Made by a program: the position numbers and the translations under genes. The notes beneath the pieces are model-generated. The model made no database searches. It was not told the DNA's origin and saw nothing but the letters and a program-made list of their open reading frames with translations. Below, piece by piece: positions 8,021 to 18,591 of a stretch of DNA of 64,000 bases. Origin of the DNA: Salinigranum rubrum (GTDB taxonomy: Archaea > Halobacteriota > Halobacteria > Halobacteriales > Haloferacaceae); NCBI RefSeq assembly GCF_002906575.1, contig NZ_CP026309.1, positions 3,782,001 to 3,846,000 of the forward strand. Direction: 5' to 3'. The first letter of the stretch is position 1; the number at the start of each line of letters is the position of its first letter.

Positions 8021-8027
8021 GAGGTGA
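8021..8027 (+). promoter_or_regulatory. ribosome binding site of SHOCT gene
   Basis: GAGGTGA lies 7 nt before the ATG at 8035. It decides for that ATG over in-frame upstream starts. Confidence 0.6.
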
Positions 8028-8034
8028 CACACTC

Positions 8035-8388
8035 ATGAACACGTTCGCTGTCCTCCTGCAGTGGGGCCCACACCGAGGACCACACCCTGGACCACACGCT
8101 CCGATGGGGCCGACCGGCGGTGCCGGTGCCGGTGCCGGGGCTGGGATGCCGTGGGGTGCCGGCGCCTGGGGGATGGGCGGTGGCCTCTTCGCGGGACTCG
8201 TGGCCCTGCTCCTGCTCGCCATCCTCGTGGTCGGAGCGGTCTACCTGCTGTCGACCGCTCGCCGGGAGACGGAGAGCGACGGAGACACCGACGCGCTCGC
8301 CGTCCTCAAGCGACGCTACGCACGCGGCGAGATCGACGACGAGGAGTTCGAGCGGCGCCGAGGACGACTCGACGGCGGAACCGTCTGA
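8035..8388 (+). CDS. small membrane protein with SHOCT domain
   Basis: 117 residues. A Gly/Pro/His-rich N terminus is followed by one membrane helix (GLFAGLVALLLLAILVVGAVYLL) at about residues 54-76. The C-terminal SHOCT motif, ALAVLKRRYARGEIDDEEFERRRGRL, is a short oligomerisation domain. Such proteins are common in haloarchaea, with no known reaction. The gene converges on alaS. Confidence 0.8.
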   Translation: MNTFAVLLQWGPHRGPHPGPHAPMGPTGGAGAGAGAGMPWGAGAWGMGGGLFAGLVALLLLAILVVGAVYLLSTARRETESDGDTDALAVLKRRYARGEIDDEEFERRRGRLDGGTV

Positions 8389-8458
8389 GCGGGACGCCGT
8401 GAGACCGAATCGGAGGACACCGGAGACGAGAGAGGCCGACTTTTGAGAGGGAAAGAAT

Positions 8459-8474
8459 CCGCGCTGTCGCGCGG
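8459..8474. terminator. hairpin between convergent SHOCT and alaS genes
   Basis: CCGCGC-TGTC-GCGCGG is a perfect 6-bp stem with a 4-nt loop just past the alaS stop and about 70 nt after the SHOCT stop. A TTTT run at 8440-8443 lies between it and the SHOCT gene. It could serve both convergent transcripts, though archaeal termination depends mainly on T runs. Confidence 0.35.
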
Positions 8475-8479
8475 TCGGT

Positions 8480-11248
8480 TCAGGCGTCGAGGACGTTCCT
8501 GAGGACGTCCGGTGCCTCGTCGAGGACCTCGTCGAGTCGTTCCACGTCGGGGCCGCCACCCTGCGCGAAGTCCGGTGGGCCGCCGCCGCCCCCGCCGACC
8601 TTCGCGGCGAGTTCGCCGACGACCTCGCCGGCGTTCAGCCCCACACCGTCGGGGACGCCGACGACGAACTGGGCGCTTCCTCCCGCCGAAGACCCGAGGA
8701 CGGCGACCTTACCACTGTCGACGAGCGCGTTCGCCGTGGCCCGGAGTTCGTCGGCGTCGCCGTCGAGACGTCGGACGACGGCCGGCGTGCCGCCGATGTC
8801 GACCTCCTCGCTCTCGGCCGCCGCGCGCGCCTCCGCGAGTTCGCGCTTCAGACGGTCGATGGTCTTGCCCCGAGCTTTCCACTCCTCGAAGAACCGCTCG
8901 GCCGTGTCGGGGACGTCGGGGGGCGAGACGTCGAGAACGTCAGCGGCCGCGTAGAGCGCATCCTCGGTACGCTGGGTCGCCTCGATGGCGGCCTCACCGG
9001 CCGCGAAGGAGATGCGTTCGACGCCGTCTTGGACGGGTTCGGTCGAGAGTATCTTGATCGCGCCGATGTCGCCCGTCCGCGTGACGTGCGTCCCGCCGCA
9101 CGCCTGCACGTCGTCGGCGACGTGGATGAGCCGGATGTTCTTCCCCGGCGGGATGCCACCCTGGTAGAGGTCGAAGCCGTGTTTCTCCTCGGCCTCGTGT
9201 CGGTTGGGCCACTCCTGTTTCACCTTCACGTTCCGCGTGACGAGGTCGTTCGCCACGCGCTCGATTTCCCTCACCTCGTCGCGCGTGATGCGCTCGTAGT
9301 GGCGGACGTCGAGGCGGGCACGACGGGTGCCCTTCTGGGCACCGGCCTGGCGGACGTGTTCTCCCAGGACCTGTCGGGCGGCGAATCCGACGATGTGCGT
9401 CGCGGTGTGGTGTCGCATCAGCCGGCGGCGACGGTCGACGTCGAGTTGCCCGCGGACGAACTCGCCCTTGCCCGGGTCCTCGTCGGTCCGATGGAGGACG
9501 ACGCCGTCGTGGACCTGAACGTCCTCGACTTCGACGGTGATGTCGTCGGAAGAGAGCGTCCCGTGGTCCGCGGGCTGTCCACCGCCCTCGGGGTAGAACA
9601 TCGTCTGGTCGAGCACGACGTCGTAGCCCGACTCGCGCTCGAACACGTCGAGGACGACCGCCTCGAACTCCGTCCGCTCTTGGTCCTCGTAGTAGAGTTT
9701 CTCCGTCTCGGGGAGGTTCGCGAGCCGTTCGTCACGCCTCGTGGCGGTGTCGGCCTCGCCGGCGTCCTCGTGGCGCTCGGCGACGAGCGAGTAGAAGTCG
9801 TCCGGAACCTCGACCTCCGCCCCCTGACCGGCGGCGATTTCGCGGACCATGTCGGGCTGGATTCCGTGCGAATCGTACAACTCGATGAGCGTGTCGGTGG
9901 GAATCGGTTCGCCGCGGTCGGCGTACTCGTGGGCGAGTTGTTCGACCTTCCGCGAGCCGCGTTCGAGCGTTTCTCGGTATTTTCGCTCCTCGGTGCGGAC
10001 GATGTCCCGAATCGTATCGCGGTTCTGGTACTGGAGACGGGCGGCCTGCATGTCGACGAGTTCGTCGAGCGGGGCGTCGACGCCGACCGAGTCGACGAGT
10101 CGCTTCGTTCTTCGAAGAACCATCCGGGCGAGGTAGCCCGTGCCGACGTTCGAGGGGACGATGCCGTCACCGAACATGTACGCGAGCGCGCGGCAGTGGT
10201 CCGCGATGGCGTAGATGTCCTCCAGCGGACGGAGGAGGTCCGTGAGTTCCTCGGCGTCGACGCCGAGTTCGTCTGCGACGTCGGCGCGCGCCCCCCGGAG
10301 GTCGTCGATTTCGTCGATGTCGAGGTAGCCGGAGAGTTTGGCGGCGCGGTGGACGAGTTCCTCCTCCTCGTCAGTGAGTGAGATGCCGGCGTTCTCCTTG
10401 AGGAACTCGATCATCTCGGGGTAGACCGCCTCGTACACGGTGGGAGTGCCCTGCGACACCCACGTCCACCGTTCGAGGCCGTACCCGGTGTCGACGATGT
10501 AGGTGTCCATCTTCGAGTATCGGTTGCCGTCTTTCATCTCGTAGTCGCCCTCGGGGTCCTGCTCCATCGACATGAAGACGAGCGTGGCGAGTTCCGCGCC
10601 CCGGTAGAGGACTTCGATGGCGGGTCCGGCGTTGCCGCCGCCGACCCACGGGTCCTCGATGTAGGTTATCTCGTCCAGGTTCGCGCCCATCGAGGCGAAG
10701 AACTCGTCGCAGTACCGCACCGTCTCGTCCTTCCAGTACACCTCGCCCTCGTAGGCGTACTTGTCTTCGGCGTCCTCGCGCGTGTTGAACGCGTGGTGGG
10801 CCATCATCTCGAACGCCATCGTGTGCCGACCCGTCCTGCCGACGTTGTCGATGTCCTGCATCCGGATACAGGGCTGGGAGATGGTGAGGGGGTTCGCCGG
10901 CGGGGGCGTCTGTCCCGAGGTGACGAGCGGCTGAAAGTCGTAGATAGAAGCCTGCGTGAGGAGAACGTCGTCGCGCCAGCGGTTCGCCGCCACCGGGTAC
11001 GGCTCGATGCGTTCGTGGCCGCGCTCTTCGAAGAACGAGAGGAACTCCTCGCGCATCTCCTCTAGGGTGTACTCGCGGTCGAACCCGGGGTTGTCGATGA
11101 ACGAGTAGTCGTCGGCCGGCGGCTCACCACAGGTCTCGCGCTCGGGGTCTCGCGTCCAGAACCACACGTCCGTCACCGGACACTGTTTCCGGTAGAACCC
11201 CTCCTCCTCGAAGTACTCGAGGCGGTACTCCTCTTCGAGTTCACTCAT
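8480..11248 (-). CDS. alaS: alanyl-tRNA synthetase, archaeal type
   Basis: 922 residues from ATG. It charges tRNA-Ala with alanine. The N-terminal insertion with [21 protein letters not shown] is typical of archaeal AlaRS. The class II core follows ([35 protein letters not shown]), then the editing domain with the zinc motif HHTATH and [13 protein letters not shown], and a C-terminal DHHA1 domain with Gly-rich stretch. All expected motifs are present and length is normal. The upstream in-frame extension to 11308 is rejected because [18 protein letters not shown] is the conserved start. Confidence 0.97.
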   Translation of the reverse strand: MSELEEEYRLEYFEEEGFYRKQCPVTDVWFWTRDPERETCGEPPADDYSFIDNPGFDREYTLEEMREEFLSFFEERGHERIEPYPVAANRWRDDVLLTQASIYDFQPLVTSGQTPPPANPLTISQPCIRMQDIDNVGRTGRHTMAFEMMAHHAFNTREDAEDKYAYEGEVYWKDETVRYCDEFFASMGANLDEITYIEDPWVGGGNAGPAIEVLYRGAELATLVFMSMEQDPEGDYEMKDGNRYSKMDTYIVDTGYGLERWTWVSQGTPTVYEAVYPEMIEFLKENAGISLTDEEEELVHRAAKLSGYLDIDEIDDLRGARADVADELGVDAEELTDLLRPLEDIYAIADHCRALAYMFGDGIVPSNVGTGYLARMVLRRTKRLVDSVGVDAPLDELVDMQAARLQYQNRDTIRDIVRTEERKYRETLERGSRKVEQLAHEYADRGEPIPTDTLIELYDSHGIQPDMVREIAAGQGAEVEVPDDFYSLVAERHEDAGEADTATRRDERLANLPETEKLYYEDQERTEFEAVVLDVFERESGYDVVLDQTMFYPEGGGQPADHGTLSSDDITVEVEDVQVHDGVVLHRTDEDPGKGEFVRGQLDVDRRRRLMRHHTATHIVGFAARQVLGEHVRQAGAQKGTRRARLDVRHYERITRDEVREIERVANDLVTRNVKVKQEWPNRHEAEEKHGFDLYQGGIPPGKNIRLIHVADDVQACGGTHVTRTGDIGAIKILSTEPVQDGVERISFAAGEAAIEATQRTEDALYAAADVLDVSPPDVPDTAERFFEEWKARGKTIDRLKRELAEARAAAESEEVDIGGTPAVVRRLDGDADELRATANALVDSGKVAVLGSSAGGSAQFVVGVPDGVGLNAGEVVGELAAKVGGGGGGPPDFAQGGGPDVERLDEVLDEAPDVLRNVLDA

Positions 11249-11405
11249 TGTCTCTTGTTGGCTGAGGACCGGGTAAAACAGTTCCGGGAAGGCGGTCGAG
11301 GGTATCAACTCCGAGTTTTCTGGCGATACGCCTTTATCGCCCCGTCACAAACCCAGGCCGAACACGGTGTGCGTCTGGCCGGCGCACCATGGAGCACCAA
11401 GAGCA

Positions 11406-14237
11406 GTGTCAAACGAACCAGAGCCGCAGTCAGTCGAGGGTTCGGAGGGGAGCGCGCTCGGCGTCCGACTGTGCGGCGACGTGGGTGACCGGACGGCCGC
11501 AGTACTCGCCAGCCGCGGCTTCGTCATCGCGGAGGGATCCGACGCCGACGTCGGAACCGGGGACACTGCCGATATCGACTGCATCGTCGTCGGCGTCGAC
11601 GTCGCGGAAGACGGGGACGTCGAGCGACGAGCGGACCGGCCGGTCGTCCTCTACGCGCCGGAGCCGACGGCCGTCGACGACCTGTCTCGGTTTTCGGGGT
11701 ACGCCCGGACGGGTGACGTCGACGCGCTGTGCGACCAGCTCCGCTGGGTCGTCGCACGAGGGGAGACACAGCGCGGGACGTGCGAAACGCGTGAGGGACA
11801 GGACGGTGCGCGAACGTCCGCGGCGCGGAGCGACGCGCGGCTGGAGGCCCTCCACGAGGGGACGGTGAGCCTCATCGGGGCGACGACGCCGACCGACCTG
11901 TTCGAACGGACGGTCGACATCGCGAGCCACCTGCTGGAGTTCGACAGCTGTTACATCGCCATCGCCGAGGACGGCGTCCTCGTCAAGCAGGCGGGCGTCG
12001 GCGACGTGACCGAGGAGTCACTCCCCATCGACTACGGACTCGTCGGCGACAGCTACCAGACCGGGAAGACGCACCTGGTGGGCGACACGTACGCCCACCC
12101 CGACGCGAAGCCGGCGCGCGCGTCACACCGGTCGGGAATCGCCGTTCCGCTCGGCGACGACGGCGTCTTCGTCGTCATCGCGGACGAGCCGAACGCCTTC
12201 ACGGTGATCGACCGGGGGCTCGCCGAGTTGCTCGTCCGGTACACGGAGGGGACGCTCGCGCGCATCCGGTCGGCGGAGGCCATCCAGGAGCGACGCGACC
12301 TCATCGAGACGCTCCACGACGGAACGGCGGCGCTCGCCGCGGTGACGACGCTCGAAGACGCGGCGGTCGTCGCCGTCGAACTCGCCGAGCGAATCCTCTC
12401 GTTCGACACCTGTTACGTCGGGGTTCGAGAGGGGGACGTCGTCGTGCCGTACGCCGTCTCGTCGGGTGCACCGCCCGACGCGGCCCGGCCGATGAAGACC
12501 ACCCAGGGGCTCGTCGGCGAGACCATCCGGACGGGAGAGTCACAACTCGTCGACCGCATCGAGGAGTCGAACGCCGACCCAACGAGCGACACGTACCGGT
12601 CGGGGATCAGCGTCCCTCTGGGCAAGGAGGGCGTCTTTCAGGCCGTCTCGACCGAGGAAGCGGCGTTCGACGCCAACGACCTCGAACTCGCCGAACTGCT
12701 GGGCGACCACCTCACCGGGACGTTCTCGCGGGTCCGCGCGGAGGCGGACCTCGGCCAGCAGCGCAGACGGGTGGCGCAACTGCACGCGGCCACCGTCGAA
12801 CTGGTGAGCTGTCACGACGTCGTCGACCTGTACGAGCGGGCCATCGAGACGGCCCGGTCGGTGCTGGGTTTCGACACCGCATACATCTTCGTCGTCGAGA
12901 ACGACCAGTTCGTCCCGGTCGCCCAGGCGATTCACGAGGACCACGACCCGGTGGGGACGGTGTCGCTGGACCACGGCGTCGCGAGCGAGACCCACCGGAC
13001 CGGACGGTCGCGGCTCGTCCGCGACGTCTCGACCGCAGAGGGCGCGGAGCCGCTTCAGACGGTCGCCGGCGGGGGGATCAGCGTCCCGCTCGGCGACGAC
13101 GGCGTCTTCCAGGCGGTGTCGCGCGACCCCGAGACGTTCGACGAGTCCGACCTCGAACTCGCCGAACTCCTCGCGTCGCACGTGACGGCGAACCGCGAGC
13201 GGCTCCGCGCCGAGACCGAGCTACGGAGCCAGCGCGACCGCCTCAGCGCGCTGTTCGAGAACATCCCCGACGCGGCGGTCTCCTACCGACTGGTCGACGG
13301 CGACCCCCACGTACAGGCCGTGAACCCGGCGTTCGAACGCGTCTTCGGCTTCACGAACGAGGAACTGGTCGGCGAGAACCTCGACGAGTACGTCATCGCC
13401 GACGACCCCGAACAGCTCGCCGAGGCCCGGCGGATGAACGCGCGGCTCAAAGCCGGCGAGAGCGTCCGCACGGAGTGTCAGCGCCAGACGAACGAGGGGC
13501 TCCGGACGTTCATCCTGCAGGTCGTCCCGCTCGAACTCGGGCAGGAGAACGTCGCCGGGTTCGCCATCTACACCGACATCACGGACCGACAGGAGCGCGA
13601 GCGCGAACTCCGCCGGCAGAACGAACGGCTCGAGGAGTTCGCCAACATCATCTCGCACGACCTCCGCAACCCGCTGGCGGTCGCGTCGGGCTACCTCGAC
13701 CTCGCCGCGGAGACGGGCGACCCGTCGGCGTTCGAGCGGGTCGAGACGTCGCTCGACCGCATGGACCGCCTCGTCGAAGACCTCCTCTCGCTGGCGCGGA
13801 AGGGTCAGGTCGTCGGCGAACCGGTCCCGCTCGACCTGGCGACGGTCGCGACGCAGGCGTGGGGCGGCGTCCGGACTATCGACGCGACGCTCGAACGGCC
13901 CGAGTCACTCCCCGTGGAGGGCGACGAGAGTCGGTTGGTCGAACTGTTCGAGAACCTGTTCCGCAACGCCATCGAACACGCCGGCGACTCGGTGACCGTC
14001 CGCGTCGAGGCGCTCGACGACACGGCGGACGAGGTCCGCGGGTTCGCCGTCGAGGACGACGGGCCCGGCATTCCGCCCGAGAAGCGCGACCAGGTCTGTG
14101 ACCCCGGAGAAACGACCAGCACCGAGGGAATCGGCTACGGGCTCGCCATCGTCCAGCGGATCGTCGAGGCACACGGCTGGTCGCTTTCGGTCACCGAGGG
14201 GAGCGAGGGCGGGGCGCGGTTCGAGGTCCGATTCTGA
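11406..14237 (+). CDS. sensor histidine kinase with three GAF domains and a PAS domain
   Basis: About 943 residues from a GTG (MSNEPEPQ); an in-frame ATG or GTG up to 39 nt upstream is possible. The N-terminal 110 residues resemble a divergent receiver-like domain. Three tandem GAF domains follow, each with an LxFDxCYI/AYI strand and an SGI(A/S)VPLGxxGVF signature. Then come a PAS domain (LFENIPDAAVSYRL to GFAIYTDITDRQERERE), HisKA with phosphoacceptor FANIISHDLRNPLAVA, and HATPase_c (ENLFRNAIEHA, VEDDGPGIPPEKRDQ, GIGYGLAIVQRI). It is cytoplasmic with no membrane helix. No response regulator is adjacent; a second kinase follows. Confidence 0.92.
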   Translation: MSNEPEPQSVEGSEGSALGVRLCGDVGDRTAAVLASRGFVIAEGSDADVGTGDTADIDCIVVGVDVAEDGDVERRADRPVVLYAPEPTAVDDLSRFSGYARTGDVDALCDQLRWVVARGETQRGTCETREGQDGARTSAARSDARLEALHEGTVSLIGATTPTDLFERTVDIASHLLEFDSCYIAIAEDGVLVKQAGVGDVTEESLPIDYGLVGDSYQTGKTHLVGDTYAHPDAKPARASHRSGIAVPLGDDGVFVVIADEPNAFTVIDRGLAELLVRYTEGTLARIRSAEAIQERRDLIETLHDGTAALAAVTTLEDAAVVAVELAERILSFDTCYVGVREGDVVVPYAVSSGAPPDAARPMKTTQGLVGETIRTGESQLVDRIEESNADPTSDTYRSGISVPLGKEGVFQAVSTEEAAFDANDLELAELLGDHLTGTFSRVRAEADLGQQRRRVAQLHAATVELVSCHDVVDLYERAIETARSVLGFDTAYIFVVENDQFVPVAQAIHEDHDPVGTVSLDHGVASETHRTGRSRLVRDVSTAEGAEPLQTVAGGGISVPLGDDGVFQAVSRDPETFDESDLELAELLASHVTANRERLRAETELRSQRDRLSALFENIPDAAVSYRLVDGDPHVQAVNPAFERVFGFTNEELVGENLDEYVIADDPEQLAEARRMNARLKAGESVRTECQRQTNEGLRTFILQVVPLELGQENVAGFAIYTDITDRQERERELRRQNERLEEFANIISHDLRNPLAVASGYLDLAAETGDPSAFERVETSLDRMDRLVEDLLSLARKGQVVGEPVPLDLATVATQAWGGVRTIDATLERPESLPVEGDESRLVELFENLFRNAIEHAGDSVTVRVEALDDTADEVRGFAVEDDGPGIPPEKRDQVCDPGETTSTEGIGYGLAIVQRIVEAHGWSLSVTEGSEGGARFEVRF

Positions 14238-14671
14238 GACGGGGTGTTATCAGTCAGTCCCGGCTGTCGGACCCCGGGGACGGCGACGACCGGCACCCAG
14301 TGACAACGGACCGTCCGAGCGAGACGCCACGCGGCTCTCGGCGGGCAACAGGGAGGACGAGGGGCCAGAAGGCCCGATCCTGCGACAGTTATTTACATCG
14401 AAACGCCCTGCAACTGAAGGAGAACACACTGGTTCCGCGCCGTGTCCGCCGACCGTCGAGACGGGAGGTGGCTAGTTGTATCGGATTCGATGGTATCGCA
14501 GGAGGTCGACGGGACACCACCGCGGGCGGTGCTCGAACGTATGAGAGTCACGCAGAGACACACATCCGGGTGGGGGAGGGGACGCGAAAACGCCGACCGA
14601 CCGACGAGGGCGTCGGGGGTCACACGCTGGACGGCCGGCGTGCGTGAGACACCGCTGCCGAGGACGCCCTG
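14238..14671. other. 434-bp intergenic region between two kinase genes
   Basis: AGTTATTTAC at about 14387-14396 could be a TATA box. A 76-codon frame that ends on the start of the next kinase is Arg-rich and unlike haloarchaeal proteins, so it is not accepted. The region may hold the leader of the second kinase gene. Nothing else was recognised. Confidence 0.4.
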
Positions 14672-17600
14672 ATGGGGAGGAGTGCGACCGAGACGCGTCC
14701 GAGTCGGGCCACGATTCGGACGCTCCACGTCGACGACGACGAGATGTTCGGTACCGTGACCGCCGAACTGCTCGAGTCGGTCGAGTCGCGACTCGACGTC
14801 GTCTCGGTCACGAGTGCCGCTGCGGGACTCGACCGCCTCGCCGCCGGCGACATCGACTGTGTCGTCTCCGACTACGACATGCCCGGCGGGAACGGCATCG
14901 AGTTCCTCGAACGCGTCCGCGAACAGTACCCTCGGCTCCCGTTCATCCTCTTCACCGGCAAAGGGAGCGAGGAAGTCGCCAGCGACGCGGTGTCGGTCGG
15001 GGTGACGGACTACCTCCAGAAGGAGTCGGGCATCGACCAGTACACCGTGTTGGCGAACCGCGTCGTGAACGCCACGGAGAAGTACTGGACCGAGACGGCC
15101 CTGGAGCAGCGGATCACACAGCAGGAGGCGCTCGCAGCGCTCGGACGGGACGCGCTCGCGTCCGACGACCTCGCGTCGCTGTTCGACGAGGCGGTCCGCC
15201 TGGTCGCCGACGGTCTCGACTGTGAGTACGCGGGGGTGCTCGAGTGGCAACCGTCGCGTGACGAACTCGACCTCCGCGCGGGCGTCGGCTGGGACGACGT
15301 CCCCAGCGGGGCGAGCGTCCCCGCGGGAGACAAGTCACAGGCGGGATACACGCTCGCGAACGGCGAAGCGGTCGTCGTCTCCGACCTCGACGAGGAGACG
15401 CGGTTCGACGGCCCGGGTCCGCTCGCCGACTACGGCGTGGTGAGCGGCGTCAGCGTCGTCATTGGAGCCACGGCGGCCCCGTGGGGCGTCCTGGGGACGC
15501 ACGCGACCGACCGCCGCGACTTCACCGCCCAGGACGTCACGTTCGTCCAGAACGTCGCGAACGTCCTCGCGACCGCAATCGACCGCCACCAAACCGAAGA
15601 GCGCCTCCGCGAGAGCGAGTCCCGCTTCCGCGAAATCGCCGAACTCAGTCCCGACGGCATCTTCCGGACGGACACCGACGGACGGTTCACGTACGTCTCG
15701 CCCGCGAGCGAGACGCTGCTCGGACGGTCGTCCGACGACCTCGATGGGACGCCGTTCGAGCGGGTCGTCGCCGACGGCAGTCTCGACGCGGCACGCGAGG
15801 GCATCGACCGGGTCCTCGACGGTGAGGTGGTCCGTGGACTGGCGCTGACGCTCGTCGACGCCGACGGTGAGTCGTTCGAGGTAGAGGTGAGCGCGAGTCC
15901 CGTCCGCCACGACGGTCGGGTCGAGTTCGTCCAGGGGTTCGCCCGCGACGTGACGGAGGCGAAAGAACGCGAGCGGGAACTCCAGCACTCGCGTGAGCGG
16001 TTCCAGGCGCTCGTCGACGCCTTCCCCAACGGGGGCGTCTTCCTCTTCGACGAGGACCTCCGCTACACGATGGCCGGTGGGGACGAACTGGCAGAGGGAG
16101 GATTGACGTCCGAGACGATGCGTGGTCGGACCCCCTCGGAGGTGTTCCCCTCGGAGAACGCTGAACGGCTAGAGGAGAGCTACCGTGCGGCGTTGGTGGG
16201 CGAGAAGCGGTCGTTCGAGGACAGCTACCAGGGTCGACACTACCACGTCCAGACGCTCCCGCTCCGGGACGCGGACGGGACCGTCATCGCCGGGATGGCC
16301 GTCGCACAGAACGTCACCGAGCGCGTCGAACGCGAGCGGGAACTGGAGGAGAGCCGCGCGCGCTACCGGACGCTCGTCGACAACTTCCCCGGCGGGGTGG
16401 TGCTCTACGACCGCGACCTCCGGGTCGTCGCGGGCGGCGGGACCGAGTTCGAGCGGGCCGACTGGGACCCGACAGCGGCCGCGGGAGAGCCGCTCCGGGA
16501 CAACATCACGCCGGAGGGCGCGGAGTACCTCGACACGCACTACCGGGCGGCGCTCGACGGCGAGGCACGGACCTTCCAGTACGAGGCGAGCGGGACCCAC
16601 TACCAGCTTCAGACGATTCCGGTCCGGGACGCCGACGGCCGGGTCACGGAGGGAATCGCCGTCACGCAGAACGTCACCGAACGCGTCGAGCGCGAGCGGA
16701 AGCTCGCACAGCTCCGCGAGCGCTCGCGGGAACTCATGCACACCCAGACGAGGGCGGAGACGGCCCGAGCCGCAGTCGACGCCGCCCGTGAGGTGGTCGG
16801 TGCGTCGCTGAGCGGCTTCCACGAGGTGGACACGGACGGCGACCGGCTCGAACCGGGCGTAATGGCGGAGTCGGTCGACGACGTGTTCGAGACGCCGCCC
16901 GAGTTCAAACGGGACGCGGACCCGAGGACGCGCGCCGCCATCACCTGGGAAGTGTTCAAGTCGGGCGAGCCGCGCTACATCCCCGACATCGCGGCGGACG
17001 GGTCGGTGGCGGAGCAGTCACCGGCCGGCTGTGTGCTGTTGCATCCAATCGGAAAACACGGCGTGTTCGTCGTCTCCTCGCCCGAGACGGACGCGTACGA
17101 CGAGACCGACCGGATGCTCGTCGACATCCTGGCTGCGTCGCTCACCGCGGCGATGGACCGTGTCGAGCGCGAGCAACGGCTCCGGACGCGCGAAAAACGA
17201 CTCGAAGCGCAGAACGAGCGACTGTCGCGCTTCGCGAGCATCGTCTCACACGACCTCCGAAGCCCGTTGAGCGTGGCACAGGGGCGGCTGGAACTGGCAC
17301 GCACGACCGGAGACGACACACACCTCGACTCGGTCGAGACGGCACACGACCGGATGGACCGGCTCATCGAGGGGCTGTTACAGCTAACGATCGACGGAGA
17401 GGGGGTCGAAACCGACCGTCTCGACCTGGCGACGGCTGCCCGCGCGGCGTGGCAGAGCGTCGAGACCACCGGGGCGACGCTCGTCGTCGAGACCACCCGC
17501 GACGTGGTCGCGGACGAGAACCGGCTCCGCCAACTCTTCGAGAACCTCTTTCGAAATTCGGTCGAACACGGTTCGACGGGTTCCGGAGACGATGTCGGGG

Positions 17601-17884
17601 ACACCACGGTGACCGTGACGGTGGGCGACCTCGACGACGGCTTCTTCGTCGAGGACGACGGCCCGGGGATCGAGCCGGACCGACACGGGGAGGTGTTCGA
17701 GGCGGGCTACTCGACGAGCGCCAGGGGGAACGGGCTGGGGCTGCGCATCGTCGCCGACGTCGCCGACGAGCACGGCTGGTCGGTCACAGTCACCGACGGA
17801 ACCGACGGGGGGGCGCGGTTCGAGTTCACCGGAACCGACGTCGACTCGCAAGACGACCGCGGGACCGGACGCGAGGGGGCGTGA
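14672..17884 (+). CDS. hybrid sensor kinase: receiver-GAF-PAS-PAS-PAS-GAF-HisKA-HATPase
   Basis: 1070 residues, no membrane helix. An N-terminal receiver (TLHVDDDEMFG; phospho-Asp in DCVVSDYDMPGGNG) is followed by a GAF domain (about 150-310), a PAS domain (ELSPDGIFRTDTDGRFTYVS) and two sister PAS-like domains. The latter share LVDxFPxGxVxLxDxDLRxxxxGG and end in IxxGxAVxQNVTERVERERE, evidence of internal duplication. A second GAF-type domain (CVLLHPIGKHGVFVVSS), HisKA (FASIVSHDLRSPLSVAQ) and HATPase_c (ENLFRNSVEHG, VEDDGPGIEPDR, NGLGLRIV) complete it. Receiver-first architecture is common in haloarchaeal kinases. Confidence 0.93.
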   Translation: MGRSATETRPSRATIRTLHVDDDEMFGTVTAELLESVESRLDVVSVTSAAAGLDRLAAGDIDCVVSDYDMPGGNGIEFLERVREQYPRLPFILFTGKGSEEVASDAVSVGVTDYLQKESGIDQYTVLANRVVNATEKYWTETALEQRITQQEALAALGRDALASDDLASLFDEAVRLVADGLDCEYAGVLEWQPSRDELDLRAGVGWDDVPSGASVPAGDKSQAGYTLANGEAVVVSDLDEETRFDGPGPLADYGVVSGVSVVIGATAAPWGVLGTHATDRRDFTAQDVTFVQNVANVLATAIDRHQTEERLRESESRFREIAELSPDGIFRTDTDGRFTYVSPASETLLGRSSDDLDGTPFERVVADGSLDAAREGIDRVLDGEVVRGLALTLVDADGESFEVEVSASPVRHDGRVEFVQGFARDVTEAKERERELQHSRERFQALVDAFPNGGVFLFDEDLRYTMAGGDELAEGGLTSETMRGRTPSEVFPSENAERLEESYRAALVGEKRSFEDSYQGRHYHVQTLPLRDADGTVIAGMAVAQNVTERVERERELEESRARYRTLVDNFPGGVVLYDRDLRVVAGGGTEFERADWDPTAAAGEPLRDNITPEGAEYLDTHYRAALDGEARTFQYEASGTHYQLQTIPVRDADGRVTEGIAVTQNVTERVERERKLAQLRERSRELMHTQTRAETARAAVDAAREVVGASLSGFHEVDTDGDRLEPGVMAESVDDVFETPPEFKRDADPRTRAAITWEVFKSGEPRYIPDIAADGSVAEQSPAGCVLLHPIGKHGVFVVSSPETDAYDETDRMLVDILAASLTAAMDRVEREQRLRTREKRLEAQNERLSRFASIVSHDLRSPLSVAQGRLELARTTGDDTHLDSVETAHDRMDRLIEGLLQLTIDGEGVETDRLDLATAARAAWQSVETTGATLVVETTRDVVADENRLRQLFENLFRNSVEHGSTGSGDDVGDTTVTVTVGDLDDGFFVEDDGPGIEPDRHGEVFEAGYSTSARGNGLGLRIVADVADEHGWSVTVTDGTDGGARFEFTGTDVDSQDDRGTGREGA

Positions 17885-17903
17885 ACGCCGAATCGGCCGG
17901 CGA

Positions 17904-17938
17904 GCATTAGTAACGGCCGCTCCTCTGAAGGGGCAGAC
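17904..17938 (+). promoter_or_regulatory. promoter of dacZ
   Basis: GCATTAGTAAC at 17904-17914 is AT-rich and centred about 30 nt before the dacZ ATG, consistent with a leaderless or nearly leaderless transcript. Confidence 0.4.
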
Positions 17939-18499
17939 ATGTCCCCCACAGACCCGTTGCACGTCGACTACGCGACGGTTCCGAAGCTCATCGAACTCAT
18001 CACGTACGTCGCAGAGAGCATCAGTCTCGGGTTCGACCGGTGGGACGAACCGTACGTCCGCGGGCCGAGCCTCTACTTCGTGCTGGTCTCGGGGACGCAC
18101 GTCCGCGAGTACGCCGACCCGCTGGGGGAGAACACGTGGCCGGTCGGAATCTGCAAAATCGTCACCGACGACCTCGACGCGTTCGTCGAGGCGGCGGGGT
18201 CGGTCGCGTTCGAGCGCGACGGCGCCGTCGTCGTGAGCGGCGACGGGACGATCCAAGAGCAGATGGTGCGCATCAAGAGCCCGAGCGAAGCCGTCGCCGC
18301 GGAGACGGAGGTCGAGTACGCCGACTGGATGGGAACCAAACACCTGAGCGCGGCCGAGTCGTCCGTCCGCGAGGCGGTGCTGGCGGCCATCACGCTCAGC
18401 GAGGAGAACGGCCGCGTGACCGTCTTCGAGGACGGCGAGTACATGGACTTCGAGCGGAGAGAACTCGGCGGTCTGTGGCGACCGGCGTCGGAGACGTAG
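17939..18499 (+). CDS. dacZ: diadenylate cyclase DacZ (DisA-N domain)
   Basis: 186 residues, the usual length of the single-domain haloarchaeal enzyme. It makes cyclic di-AMP from two ATP. The DisA-N domain covers about residues 70-160 with the DGA catalytic motif at 94-96 (FERDGAVVVSGDG) and the ATP-binding GTKHLSAAESS at 132-142, equivalent to the GTRHR motif of DisA. In Haloferax volcanii the homologue is essential and c-di-AMP level affects osmoregulation (known of family). rfcS lies convergently about 90 nt downstream. The DHH phosphodiesterase partner is not in the window. Confidence 0.85.
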   Translation: MSPTDPLHVDYATVPKLIELITYVAESISLGFDRWDEPYVRGPSLYFVLVSGTHVREYADPLGENTWPVGICKIVTDDLDAFVEAAGSVAFERDGAVVVSGDGTIQEQMVRIKSPSEAVAAETEVEYADWMGTKHLSAAESSVREAVLAAITLSEENGRVTVFEDGEYMDFERRELGGLWRPASET

Positions 18500-18591
18500 G
18501 CGAGTGGCGGCGGAAGCGGAGGCGAGTGGCGGCGGAACGCGGCGTGACGTGACGGGACAGGCGACAGGCGGAGGGGACGAAGGCCGACGAG

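Noticed and set aside
14442-14672. A 76-codon frame whose stop overlaps the start of the second kinase
   Set aside because: Arg-rich and not acidic, no family features; it looks like chance coupling in GC-rich DNA.
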